Positions 8,126-16,402 of a stretch of 56,478 nt of DNA are shown piece by piece. The stretch lies in the NCBI RefSeq assembly GCF_009695915.1, contig NZ_VUMZ01000012.1:1-56478 (forward strand), written 5' to 3'. Every line of letters begins with the position of its first letter. Position 1 is the stretch's first letter. The DNA is from Hornefia butyriciproducens (GTDB taxonomy: Bacteria; Bacillota; Clostridia; Peptostreptococcales; Anaerovoracaceae). The position numbers and the translations under genes were made by a program. Under the pieces are notes generated by a model, which saw only the letters and a program-made list of their open reading frames with translations, was not told the DNA's origin and did not search any database.

Positions 8126-10995
8126 TACGCTTTCTCCTTAAAAAACTCACAGATTTTTTGATGTGTCTGTGTCAATCTATCTTTCTCTGGCATCGTATCT
8201 TCCAAATACAGGTAATCAAAACGTTCATAACCATACGCAGCATTATTCTGTTTTGAAAACTCTGTTTCCATAAAATTCTTCTTATCTTTAAAGACTGGAT
8301 CTTTGGCATAAATCTGCCCCTTGGTTTCCACTACAATAACCTTATGGATAACGCCATCTTTTCGTTTAATGATAAGGAAGTCCGGTGTGTAAATACCAAT
8401 GTAATTCCATTTTCCACTGGTTTTCTTATAGCACTTGATCTTAAACTCCGTCATAGCACGATCGCCATTGTAATACACCTCCAGACCTAATTCTTCGATA
8501 ATATCGAAGGACAGTACTTCTCTTAAAAATGTTTGTTCAAAACCACTGTCTGTATGATATGGCAAGTAGTGGAACGAACGATTCTTATTTGGGTGAGATG
8601 ATACACGCTGTTGCAATTCCAAAACGATTCTATCGTTTCCAGTTTCTATAGCGAGATCAATTAACTGCTGTGTCTTTTTATCAACTTTCAATTTTCCCTT
8701 ATCGTCAGCCATTATGTTTTCAACAACATTCTGTCTTGGATAGTAGTCATCCAGATTATCTGCATATATCTCAGAAGTAAAATTCGCAATGTTCAACAAA
8801 TTAGCTTCTTCTGGTATCAGTTCTTCTATTGTATTGAAATCCGTTTTGTCACAAAAAGCTTTGCGAATATTGGCTTCTATCAACTTTTTATTGTACTTCG
8901 AACTGAAATATCGTGAGCCACCTTTTTCGTATGTGATTTTTTCATATACTACTTTTAACTGCTCTGTATATGCATTTAATTCTGCCATGGAAAGTGTTCC
9001 AAATCCACTTCTCATAATGCCATAAATCCAAGAATTAAAGGTTGCATATTCTGTACCATATTCAGCATCATCCGCCTGGATACTGATATTATTTACATTC
9101 ATAGAAAGATCTGTTGTTTTGATAATATTACCTGCAATTTGCGCTGAATCAACAGATTTTTCAATAGAAACTTCAGGATTTGCCTTTTCCACAGTAAGTG
9201 TATCATAGCTGATTTTCAGCTGATAAAACTCTACTTTAGGCAACTTTAAATAAGCCGTACGATTATAACGTTTCAAAGTAGTCTTACTGTTGTCTGCAGA
9301 AGAAAATTCTTTAAGCGAAATATGGTGCTGCCGCTCAAGCTGCATATTTAATTTTTCGGCATTGCTTTCATTCAAATATATCAGCGCCGTTTCCTGACCG
9401 TTTTTAATCACCTGACGCAAGCATTGACAAGATGTCTGTAATACCATATTGGTTGGGCAGTCTCCTTCTTGAGAAAGAATAATACCTGTAAGACTTCGAC
9501 AGTCCCAACCTTCTTTACCAATCTGCACAAGCAAAACAATACGAATTTTAGAAATAGATTTATCCAAGATATCAAACTGCATCTGACTATCAGCCGACAT
9601 CTTATACTGTTTATTTCCTTTGTGGAATTTAAGTATAACATCAGTACCAAGGCCATATTCAACTACAATACGGGATACCTGTGGATATACTGTTTCTTCT
9701 AATTTTTCGATAGTACCGCAATAAATACCCAATTTAGCTGTTAAACCATCTGCATAAACAGTGTCTTTATAAGTATCAAGAAATTCTCTGACACCCTTTT
9801 CAATAATAAGGCTGCTATCTGCAATATCTGCAATTTTTACAACTGGACGTTTTAAGAAATTTCCTACACCGTCTATAAGTGGATAGTAATACACAATATT
9901 TGTGATTTCAGCTGTACCAATGGACAATGAATCTACAACTTTTATTTTTTCAACTTTGTCTAAATATGGAGTACCAGAAAAACCAATTACAGAATTGACT
10001 GTATGATTCTGCGCCCATCTTGTAACTACAGCACGAAGCTTAATTTCATCACTTACTGCATGATGAACTTCATCAATAAAGATAGACAATGATGGTAACT
10101 TACCAATTAAATTACGAAGTTCATTTGCCTGTCGGTCTTTATCGTCCTCGCTTTCTTCAAACATATTTATCTGTCCCTGTTTTTCCTGAATACGGTCAAG
10201 AATTACTTTTTCCGCATTAGTAACAGCAACAAGACCAAACAACTCAGAAAGCGGCTGATGATTAGCGATTTTCTGAACATTTGGATTTTTTATCTTATTT
10301 GATTTTTTTGCAGTTTTGCTTTGATCCAACACTTCAAAAGAAATCATCCTCTTGATGTCTGTTGCTGCCGGCTCCGGAAGAATCCATGATGGATTAAAGT
10401 TTTGTATTGTTTTAAGACTTGGAACCACTGATGATTTCAAACCTGATGGTGCAAATATGATAAAGTTATGTGCAAATGCTGGATTTGTTGGCTCGTTATA
10501 AGCAAAATATAAATCCAAGTAAATAAATGCCGCCATCAAATACGTTTTACCAGCACCCATAGGAAGGCTAAACAGATAATCCGTATAGGAAACACCATAA
10601 AACGCATTACGAAAGAATTCATTATAATCAATTCCCGCTGGCTCTTTCTTTATCTGTTTTTCCAGTTTTTCAGATACCTGTTCATCTTTATCATTTGTCA
10701 AACATGCATATTCAAACAATGCCGCAGCCGCTGGATTCTGAAACAAATATTCACGAGTGGATTTTGACAATTCTATCTCATTCAAATCAATAGAATTAAA
10801 GAATCCCTGTCTAAACAGCTGTGTCAACGGCTTACATTCACAGGCAATTTTGAGAAACAGATATACCTTAATAGCCTCAATCTGAGCATCACGCATCTGC
10901 CCTGCTTTCTCTATATACTCAATTATGCTTTTAACCGTACACCGTTCTGATTCATACCATTGTGTACACTTATTTTCTATCATTTTATAGAACAT
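8125..10995 (-). CDS. res: Type III restriction enzyme helicase-nuclease subunit (Res)
   Basis: 956 residues from the ATG at 10995, chosen because GGGAG lies 7 bases upstream; an in-frame ATG at 11040 has no good site and would add 15 residues. It is a superfamily 2 ATPase: Walker A LPMGAGKTYL near residue 143, DExH box FIDEVHHAVSD near 305, then VIGFSGTPYL. The C-terminus carries a PD-(D/E)xK nuclease: TPDFLII near 868 and VETKGQIYAKD near 887. Res uses ATP hydrolysis for one-dimensional communication between two head-to-head sites and cuts DNA nearby when bound to Mod. Active residues are present. It is the second gene of the operon, about 70 bases after fic. Confidence 0.85.
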   Translation of the reverse strand: MFYKMIENKCTQWYESERCTVKSIIEYIEKAGQMRDAQIEAIKVYLFLKIACECKPLTQLFRQGFFNSIDLNEIELSKSTREYLFQNPAAAALFEYACLTNDKDEQVSEKLEKQIKKEPAGIDYNEFFRNAFYGVSYTDYLFSLPMGAGKTYLMAAFIYLDLYFAYNEPTNPAFAHNFIIFAPSGLKSSVVPSLKTIQNFNPSWILPEPAATDIKRMISFEVLDQSKTAKKSNKIKNPNVQKIANHQPLSELFGLVAVTNAEKVILDRIQEKQGQINMFEESEDDKDRQANELRNLIGKLPSLSIFIDEVHHAVSDEIKLRAVVTRWAQNHTVNSVIGFSGTPYLDKVEKIKVVDSLSIGTAEITNIVYYYPLIDGVGNFLKRPVVKIADIADSSLIIEKGVREFLDTYKDTVYADGLTAKLGIYCGTIEKLEETVYPQVSRIVVEYGLGTDVILKFHKGNKQYKMSADSQMQFDILDKSISKIRIVLLVQIGKEGWDCRSLTGIILSQEGDCPTNMVLQTSCQCLRQVIKNGQETALIYLNESNAEKLNMQLERQHHISLKEFSSADNSKTTLKRYNRTAYLKLPKVEFYQLKISYDTLTVEKANPEVSIEKSVDSAQIAGNIIKTTDLSMNVNNISIQADDAEYGTEYATFNSWIYGIMRSGFGTLSMAELNAYTEQLKVVYEKITYEKGGSRYFSSKYNKKLIEANIRKAFCDKTDFNTIEELIPEEANLLNIANFTSEIYADNLDDYYPRQNVVENIMADDKGKLKVDKKTQQLIDLAIETGNDRIVLELQQRVSSHPNKNRSFHYLPYHTDSGFEQTFLREVLSFDIIEELGLEVYYNGDRAMTEFKIKCYKKTSGKWNYIGIYTPDFLIIKRKDGVIHKVIVVETKGQIYAKDPVFKDKKNFMETEFSKQNNAAYGYERFDYLYLEDTMPEKDRLTQTHQKICEFFKEKA

Positions 10996-11068
10996 GTATT
11001 TACTCCCGTCTTTAAAATGTATATCATTATTTTTTCTCAAAGCGCAAATTTTTCACTTTGAATCACGT

Positions 11069-11959
11069 TTAATATGCAATTCTAAAATAATCCAAATATG
11101 CCTTATACTTATCCTGTGCGGTCAAACAGGTATCTGTCAAATAACCTTTCTCATTGTTCCACTCTTTCAGTCCACGGTAATAGAACATCTTCAGATTATC
11201 CTCAATGATAAACGGAACGATATTATATTTCAGACATTCCTTAAACATAATTAATCTGCCCACACGACCGTTGCCGTCCTGGAATGGATGGATCCGCTCA
11301 AACTTCACATGGAAGTCCAGAATATCCGCAAAGGTTTTTTCTTCTTTGGCGTTGTATTCCGTCAGCAAGGCCTTCATTTTATCGGCAACTTCTTCTGGAA
11401 GGGCTGTATTCCTGCCACCGACTTCATTCGGAAGTTTCTTATAATTACCAACAGCAAACCAATCTTTTCTAGAATCGCTGGTGCCATTCTTCAAAACCAA
11501 ATGAAGTTCTTTGATGAATTTCTCCGTCAAAGCTGCTTTTGCATGATCAATAATCATGTCAATGCACCGGAAGTGATTTGCCGTTTCGATCACATCATCC
11601 ACATTCAGCACTTCTTTTTCTACGCCAATAGTATTGGTTTCAAAAATATATCTAGTTTGATCGTGTGTCAGGCGGCTTCCCTCCATATGGTTAGAGTTAT
11701 AGGTCAAATCAATCTGTGTCTTATGATAAATCCCACCGGAATATTTACTTGCCTTCTGCTCTTTCAGAATATCCAACAGAGTAATCGGCTCTTCTTTTCT
11801 TTTGTTGGTGCGCTCCGGTTTTTCTGCATTTTCTGGAATGTTCCATGTCTTACCAGTGAGAAATGCACCGTTCACACGCCCTTGGGCACAGTAATTTCTA
11901 ACACTGCGCTCTGACATATTCCATTTTTTTGCTATATCAGCAACTAAAAGGTATCTCAT
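11069..11959 (-). CDS. Fic-domain protein with N-terminal HTH
   Basis: 296 residues. An N-terminal winged/MerR-like helix-turn-helix (about 1-45, VADIAKKWNMSERSVRNYC) is followed by a Fic domain. The inhibitory motif (S/T)xxxE(G/N) appears as SNHMEG at 89-94, placing it in the class with an N-terminal inhibitory helix. The catalytic motif HPFQDGNGRVGR near 223-234 is canonical, so AMP transfer (or another nucleotidyl transfer) from ATP to a protein hydroxyl is expected. A GGAGGAT site precedes the ATG. As first gene behind the operon promoter and with a DNA-binding domain, it could autoregulate the defence operon, as Fic toxin-antitoxin-like proteins sometimes do; this is inference. Confidence 0.8.
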   Translation of the reverse strand: MRYLLVADIAKKWNMSERSVRNYCAQGRVNGAFLTGKTWNIPENAEKPERTNKRKEEPITLLDILKEQKASKYSGGIYHKTQIDLTYNSNHMEGSRLTHDQTRYIFETNTIGVEKEVLNVDDVIETANHFRCIDMIIDHAKAALTEKFIKELHLVLKNGTSDSRKDWFAVGNYKKLPNEVGGRNTALPEEVADKMKALLTEYNAKEEKTFADILDFHVKFERIHPFQDGNGRVGRLIMFKECLKYNIVPFIIEDNLKMFYYRGLKEWNNEKGYLTDTCLTAQDKYKAYLDYFRIAY

Positions 11960-12007
11960 CTACAATCCTCCATCACAAATCATAACCCATATCCAAAACG
12001 TACCGAT

Positions 12008-12079
12008 CTATTAATTAGTATATCACACCATCGGCAAAAACGCTATTCCTTTTGCCCACCGCACTATTTTTTAGCCGAT
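12008..12079 (-). promoter_or_regulatory. Promoter and inverted repeat upstream of the defence operon
   Basis: On the minus strand an extended -10 (TGTGATATACT; TATACT at 12017-12022) sits about 50 bases before the fic ATG. No good -35 is present, consistent with an extended -10 promoter. Immediately upstream, ATCGGC-T-AAAAA (minus strand 12079-12068) and TTTTTGCCGAT (12040-12030) form an inverted repeat that could bind a repressor, perhaps the HTH of Fic. The 19-base word TGGTGTGATATACTNATTA also occurs upstream of the gene at 13911. Confidence 0.45.
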
Positions 12080-12108
12080 ATAACAATTATATCATCTAAT
12101 AAGTTTCA

Positions 12109-12163
12109 CTTTCATTTTCGCACATGATCATGAGGCTTTTTACGTTCAAATTGTGCAATCATA
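12109..12163. repeat. Island-flanking imperfect direct repeat, copy 2
   Basis: Matches 483-537 at 46 of 55 bases. In this copy the related reading frame is reduced to a 16-codon stub (minus strand 12162-12112, ending ERKKPHDHVRK). It lies just upstream of the defence operon promoter, so the seven-gene block sits between the two copies. Confidence 0.5.
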
Positions 12164-12296
12164 TGTAAAAGGTGGATGTTCTTCATCAAAATAAAAATGG
12201 CGAAGTGCTTATCGTAACACTCCGCTGGAAGCCTAACCGGTTTGAGCCAGATGCTTGGTTAGGTCTGCTTTATTATTTTATGCACTTCCACTGCAT
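12164..12296. other. Intergenic hairpins downstream of the Abi gene
   Basis: No gene. Two hairpins are visible: GCG-A-AGTG pairing with CACT-C-CGC at about 12200-12225, and a perfect CCTAACC (12232-12238) with GGTTAGG (12257-12263). They lie just after the Abi stop codon and may end its transcript, although no clear U-tract follows on the minus strand. Confidence 0.4.
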
Positions 12297-13205
12297 TTAT
12301 ACACTTAAATGTTCTTTCCAATCCGCAGGAAGATTCATTGCTGCGAGACTGACCACACCATTATTAGTTTGAATCAACTTATCGAAAGCATTTACAAATA
12401 CTGTCCACTCCTCATCAAATGAACGCAGGTACTTCATCGCCAGTAAGATTTGATACAAGCCATTATGCGCTGGTGTTGGCATAATTTTATCTACATCAAG
12501 AATCTCCGGTGTCGTATGAATTGTACGATTATAAATTCTGGAATTATGAGCACACATATTACGCAATACTGAAACACCCTGTATCCATGAAGCAAGCATT
12601 TTCTGTGATGGTTTTACCAAATTTCCTTTTTTCGATCTATACTGATAATTCGACGCCAAGATAGAGTATGAACTTCCGGTACCTGTTTTCAAATTCTTAA
12701 TTATCTTCGATAATGTACCGAACGAAAGGACTTCAACGGCTGCCCATACAGGTACTTCTCCATCATGATTGTCAAAATTATGTTTGATAAACACATCATT
12801 AGAGCGAGCAATTTCTGACGCTACAGTAGCCATATTCTGCCAATACCGTTTTTTCTCTTTAAAAATCGATGAATCTTGCAAAACAAGTGGTTCTCCGTGT
12901 ATAAGCAATGCTTCCACCAATCGCACTCTCAAAGCAACCTCAATCTTAGAAATCATTGAAAAAACCAAAGCAGATAATTCCTGATCAAATTGATACAATT
13001 TTATAATATCTTCAAACTTTGTTCCCGGAACATACTTCTTTGCAGCATTATCATATAATTGAAACGAATAACCTCTCAAACGATAAAATCCAATTGACTT
13101 CAATGCCTTCTCTACATCTTCTTGAGATGTAATCTTCATTCCTGCATCCACATAAGATTGCACCTGCTGTTCTATTGTTAATATTTGTTTTGGATATTGA
13201 TACAT
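12297..13205 (-). CDS. Abi_2 family abortive infection protein (AbiD/AbiF-like)
   Basis: 302 residues from the ATG at 13205, favoured because GGGGTG lies 4 bases upstream; an ATG at 13217 would add four residues. The N-terminus QILTIEQQVQSYVDAGM and IGFYRLRGYSFQLYD match the Abi_2 (PF07751) signature. Near residue 210 the segment SVLRNMCAHNSRIYNR contains an R-x4-H motif typical of HEPN ribonucleases, which suggests RNA cleavage as the toxic activity. It has its own consensus promoter and a structured leader RNA (next entries), so it is separate from the operon downstream. AbiF-type proteins with an upstream structured RNA are known as RNA-regulated defence or toxin-antitoxin-like units; assignment here rests on family and layout. 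Confidence 0.82.
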   Translation of the reverse strand: MYQYPKQILTIEQQVQSYVDAGMKITSQEDVEKALKSIGFYRLRGYSFQLYDNAAKKYVPGTKFEDIIKLYQFDQELSALVFSMISKIEVALRVRLVEALLIHGEPLVLQDSSIFKEKKRYWQNMATVASEIARSNDVFIKHNFDNHDGEVPVWAAVEVLSFGTLSKIIKNLKTGTGSSYSILASNYQYRSKKGNLVKPSQKMLASWIQGVSVLRNMCAHNSRIYNRTIHTTPEILDVDKIMPTPAHNGLYQILLAMKYLRSFDEEWTVFVNAFDKLIQTNNGVVSLAAMNLPADWKEHLSV

Positions 13206-13224
13206 AAAACACCCCATAAATAAG

Positions 13225-13276
13225 AAAGTCCCACCGGGTTGCGCATGAAAAATCAGAGGCGTGGTGGGTTCTGTTA
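13225..13276 (-). ncRNA. Hairpin leader RNA upstream of the Abi_2 gene (abiF-RNA-like)
   Basis: On the minus strand the transcript should begin near 13275 and run into a hairpin whose outer arms are CCCACC (13268-13263) and GGTGGG (13235-13230), enclosing about 27 bases with an inner CGC/GCG pairing. It ends about 20 bases before the Abi start region. Small structured RNAs upstream of abiF genes have been described (the abiF RNA motif). The position fits; I cannot check the covariance model. Confidence 0.5.
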
Positions 13277-13281
13277 ATGTT

Positions 13282-13309
13282 ATTATACAGCTTTCAATGC
13301 CACTGTCAA
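13282..13309 (-). promoter_or_regulatory. Consensus promoter for the Abi leader RNA and gene
   Basis: Both hexamers are perfect on the minus strand: TTGACA (13309-13304) and TATAAT (13287-13282), separated by 16 bases. This is unusually strong for a toxin gene and makes sense if the main product is a regulatory RNA. Confidence 0.75.
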
Positions 13310-13910
13310 GATTGTTTTTGTAAAAAAATCAGCAGTCTATTTGTTTCTTGAAGTTATGCTCTCATTCATAAATTCCTATTTTTCAAAACATATCTCTTGT
13401 AGTTACCATATGTTTTAAATACCAATCCGATCTTCCAAAGGTGTAAATAAGGTGTAAATTCTACGTTGCCGTCTAAGAAACCTAATAAACTCAAGGCTTT
13501 TGCTCCGTCCCTTAAACACTTCCGTGGCAAATAAACAAAATGTTAAGCATTGATTTACGTTACCTCCAATTGACGTGCTTTGTGACGGCCCAGGAAACGA
13601 CCCCGGAACAGAGAGAACACCTCAGAATACGTCAAGATATATCAGGTCACAACAGACCTAATGTGAGATGAAGTCCTGACATTTATTTTTTGATACTCCA
13701 ATTTGGTGTGATATACTTATTATATCGAACAGGAATAAAAAATCCAAAAAAGTTTTCAAAATGATGTCACATTTTTGCGGTTTCCGAGGTTTATATATAT
13801 GGAAACGTAAAAGGATGGAAAACTAATAAATACAATATTTATCCTGAATTATCAGATGCGTACCCAAGGACAGAGTTGGTAAAACTAACAGAACTAGGGG
13901 GAGATGTCTT
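13310..13910. other. Intergenic DNA with short direct repeats and a promoter
   Basis: No gene seen in about 600 bases. GGTGTAAAT occurs twice at an 11-base period (13440-13448, 13451-13459), which resembles small iterons or recombinase arm sites. A likely promoter for the gene at 13911 is TTGATA (13690-13695), a 16-base spacer and TATACT (13712-13717), with an extended TG. Its region shares 18 of 19 bases (TGGTGTGATATACTNATTA) with the defence operon promoter. Confidence 0.4.
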
Positions 13911-14327
13911 ATGAAATTTTTAACAAAAAAATGGAACATACCTCCAGGGAAAGAGAGAACTGCAATTGTGGCAACCCTTGCGGCGCTCGTGGTAGCTCCT
14001 GCCTTATGGGTTTTGTCAAATTGGATACTTTCTGATGATTGGTTTTCAGATGCGTGGACTATGATACCAATCTTCTTGGCGATGCAGTATGTCTTTATAG
14101 GTTTCTGCAAATGCACTACGCCACTTACGTTCCGTGCACATATGATAGTACGATGGGTGGTTTGTGTGGCTCTTTGCGGAAAAGTGATCACCTCAATTGT
14201 TCTGGTACTTACGCAGGGCTTTGAACCAGGTTTACTGGTATATGAAATGATTCTGGCGTTGGTAGGGATACAGTTTTTAAGGAATGGTTATTATAAGCCA
14301 GATGATGAAATCTATAATGAAGAATAA
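13911..14327 (+). CDS. Small integral membrane protein, unknown
   Basis: 138 residues with a strong AGGGGGAG ribosome binding site. I do not recognise the family. Hydrophobic segments near residues 20-38, 50-66, 80-103 and 108-122 suggest four membrane helices, with a short acidic C-terminal tail (KPDDEIYNEE). It is the first of three small genes (13911-15089) that end at a terminator at 15156-15190. All three are AT-rich relative to the core genes. The next ORF starts inside its 3' end, implying coupling. No function is proposed. Confidence 0.55.
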   Translation: MKFLTKKWNIPPGKERTAIVATLAALVVAPALWVLSNWILSDDWFSDAWTMIPIFLAMQYVFIGFCKCTTPLTFRAHMIVRWVVCVALCGKVITSIVLVLTQGFEPGLLVYEMILALVGIQFLRNGYYKPDDEIYNEE

Positions 14328-14616
14328 TGGTAATCTGGCCCCAACGGAAAAGTATAGATACGCCCTAATCACACTTCTTCTGGTACTGGCATTTTTTCTT
14401 GCGGCATGTCAAAAAACTGCCTGGTATAAAGAGACGCTAGATTGCGAGGTGTTAGCGAAGTATGATGAATCCACGCAGACTATCGCTTTTATTGATACAG
14501 GAATAAGCAAGGAATTAGAAGAGGATTTCAACATAATTGATAAGTACCGATGTGGAAATAACGTGGTCAGAAAAGGAATGTCAAACCGAGTAATGTACAG
14601 AAAAGAGGGGAAATGA
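14284..14616 (+). CDS. Putative small lipoprotein
   Basis: 110 residues in the longest form. A basic N-terminus is followed by a hydrophobic stretch ending in a lipobox (LVLAFFLAAC-Q), so signal peptidase II processing and lipid anchoring are likely; the mature part is about 70 residues and has two further cysteines only in unremarkable context. The start is uncertain: in-frame ATGs at 14284, 14302, 14305 and 14317 all lie within the end of the preceding gene, none with a strong site. A weak AT-rich hairpin plus T-run (14664-14686) follows. Family not recognised. Confidence 0.5.
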   Translation: MVIISQMMKSIMKNNGNLAPTEKYRYALITLLLVLAFFLAACQKTAWYKETLDCEVLAKYDESTQTIAFIDTGISKELEEDFNIIDKYRCGNNVVRKGMSNRVMYRKEGK

Positions 14617-14714
14617 TGTGGAAAGCTTAGTAAATCGAGAATTCGGTTACTGTTTGAGTAAATGAATTTTAGAAATTCGTTTTTTATTGAAAGGGAAATA
14701 TTAGGAGCAGCATC

Positions 14715-15089
14715 ATGGAAAGGAAACGTTATTCAATATATTTATTTATATCAGTGCTTCCGGCTTTGGCCAGTGCACAGGCGGCATATCGGACTGATGA
14801 GAATCTTCCGTATGTTACCAATTTCTTATTATTACTGGTTGTCAGCTTTGCAGCACTTACAATATGGGATTATTTCCGAAAGAAATCGGTTAGGCGAGAC
14901 GTAGTAGTGTATCTCTTGAAGTGGACAGTTCCTTTTTTGTGGGGAGTGGCATTTTCTAAATTGTTCTATACGTTAGGAGCATCAGAGCCGGGGATAAGCC
15001 TTTCGGCAAGGGGATTGTTATATGCAGGTGCTGTATACTACTCGCTGTTCTTGTCAATTTTCTATGTATCTCAGAGAAAACGTACATGA
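14715..15089 (+). CDS. Small integral membrane protein, unknown
   Basis: 124 residues from an ATG with AGGAG 7 bases upstream. Hydrophobic segments near residues 7-22, 33-50, 65-85 and 97-117 suggest four membrane helices; a basic loop (RKKSVRR) should face the cytoplasm. I do not recognise the family. Same arrangement and base composition as the two upstream small genes, and followed by the terminator at 15156-15190, so it is probably the last gene of a three-gene unit. Confidence 0.5.
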   Translation: MERKRYSIYLFISVLPALASAQAAYRTDENLPYVTNFLLLLVVSFAALTIWDYFRKKSVRRDVVVYLLKWTVPFLWGVAFSKLFYTLGASEPGISLSARGLLYAGAVYYSLFLSIFYVSQRKRT

Positions 15090-15155
15090 TGGCACATACC
15101 TGGTAAATTGACAAAGCATAAAGGTATGGAATTGAAAATAGCAGATTACTACACA

Positions 15156-15190
15156 GCCTCACGTTCATGACGGCGTGGGGCTTTTTCTTT
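15156..15190 (+). terminator. Rho-independent terminator
   Basis: GCCTCACG (15156-15163) pairs with CGTGGGGC (15174-15181) with one G-T pair, followed by TTTTTCTTT. It closes the three-gene membrane/lipoprotein unit. Confidence 0.75.
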
Positions 15191-15205
15191 GTTCGGAACA
15201 AAAGT

Positions 15206-15468
15206 AAATAGTGTCTGCTCATTAAGTTCCCGTCGGAATTAATGGGCGCTGACGGCAGTTTGTCAGCAGCGCCGCGGCGCACCATCCAATGGAAGGGTGC
15301 GCCGGCAGACACTACTTGATGCTTGTGCTCAGGGATTCGGCCGTTTCCGAATCCCACTGCCGCAAGGTTTTCGGATGAAACGTCTGAAAACCCTGCAGCG
15401 GGCTACCGAATATGTTCTTTGTATTATTGATATTTCAAGCATATTCGATAGCTGAGCACGTATTAAAT
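15206..15468 (+). repeat. Tandem-cloverleaf repeat, copy A (modules 1+2)
   Basis: 263 bases, the same length as copy D. Module 1 (15206-15317, 112 nt) has outer arms AGTGTCTGC (15210-15218) and GCAGACACT (15305-15313). Module 2 (15314-15468, 155 nt) has outer arms GTGCTCAG (15325-15332) and CTGAGCAC (15452-15459), and contains the perfect hairpin GGGATTCGG/CCGAATCCC (15332-15355) and a 14-base-pair hairpin 15403-15416 with 15438-15451 containing one mismatch. This copy has several stem mismatches that copy D lacks. It lies between the terminator at 15156 and the isochorismatase promoter. Confidence 0.85.
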
Positions 15469-15528
15469 ACGCAATCAGGCATCAAAGGCTTCCGCAGGGC
15501 AGGCGAAGTCTGTTCTGTATATTTTTCC

Positions 15529-15585
15529 TTGACGAGAGCCACAAATAAGTTTACACTGAAAAGTAACTGTAAAGACATATGTCTT
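15529..15585 (+). promoter_or_regulatory. Promoter and palindrome upstream of the isochorismatase-family gene
   Basis: TTGACG (15529-15534), 17-base spacer, TACACT (15552-15557). The expected transcript start is near 15564. Just downstream, AAGACATATGTCTT (15572-15585) is a perfect 14-base palindrome, well placed for a repressor operator. Confidence 0.5.
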
Positions 15586-15608
15586 GTTAAATAAATGGAG
15601 GTTTGGAA

Positions 15609-16154
15609 ATGGAACGTAAATATGCAGTACTTGTGGTGGATATGCTGAATGATTTTGTAACTGGAGCATTGAAATGTGACCGTGGTCTGGCAATCGTGCC
15701 GAAGACGGCTGAGCTTCTCAAAGGCTGCCGGGAAAAGGGAATCCCTGTGGTCTTTTGCAATGATGCGCATCTGAAAGGCATTGATCACGAACTGAAGCTG
15801 TGGGGCGACCATGCTATTGCAGGCACCAGGGGTGCAGAGGTTATTCCGGAACTGGAATTGTCAGATAAGGACTATGTGGTGCCAAAGCGGCGTTACAGCG
15901 GATTTTTCCACACAGATCTGGATCTTCTGCTGAAGGAACTGGGAGTAGACACTGTTGTCATGACGGGTCTCCACGCGCACATGTGTGTTCGCCATACATC
16001 CGCAGATGCATACCAGCTGGGCTACGATATTGTAGTTCCTAAGGATGCTACAGATTCCTTCACAGAGGAAGATTACAACATGGGAATCAGATATCTGAAA
16101 GAAGTTTACGGAGCGGAAATTACGGACGTAGACAGTTTCCTGGCTAGTCTGTAA
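15609..16154 (+). CDS. Isochorismatase/nicotinamidase-family cysteine hydrolase
   Basis: 181 residues from the ATG at 15609, which has GGAGG 7 bases upstream; a TTG at 15603 is also in frame. The catalytic triad is visible: Asp in VVDMLNDF (about residue 10), Lys in VVPKRRYSGF, and the nucleophilic Cys in TGLHAHMCVRHTSADA. The family hydrolyses nicotinamide, isochorismate, ureidoacrylate or similar amides and esters; the substrate cannot be read from sequence. It is a single gene with its own promoter and terminator (16184-16208), flanked by cloverleaf copies A and B. Length is normal for the family. Confidence 0.82.
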   Translation: MERKYAVLVVDMLNDFVTGALKCDRGLAIVPKTAELLKGCREKGIPVVFCNDAHLKGIDHELKLWGDHAIAGTRGAEVIPELELSDKDYVVPKRRYSGFFHTDLDLLLKELGVDTVVMTGLHAHMCVRHTSADAYQLGYDIVVPKDATDSFTEEDYNMGIRYLKEVYGAEITDVDSFLASL

Positions 16155-16183
16155 AAGAAACGGCTGCATACCGACTATCTGAG

Positions 16184-16208
16184 GCATCGCAACAGCGGTG
16201 CTTTTTTT
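16184..16208 (+). terminator. Rho-independent terminator
   Basis: GCATCGC and GCGGTGC pair around a short AACA loop and are followed by TTTTTTT. It ends the isochorismatase-family transcript. Confidence 0.7.
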
Positions 16209-16402
16209 GCTGTTATGTCCGCACTGCTGAGGAATTTGCAGATTCGCGGAGGGAGATAGCAAAATGCGGACAAAGAATGATTTTTTTAGTATACAGACGC
16301 CGGAAATGAGTATACAAAAAGCAAAGGAAAGGTAATTGACATGCCATATAATTTATGCGATAAAATGATACAAGAACCCATAGTATTCCACGTAATCTAT
16401 TT

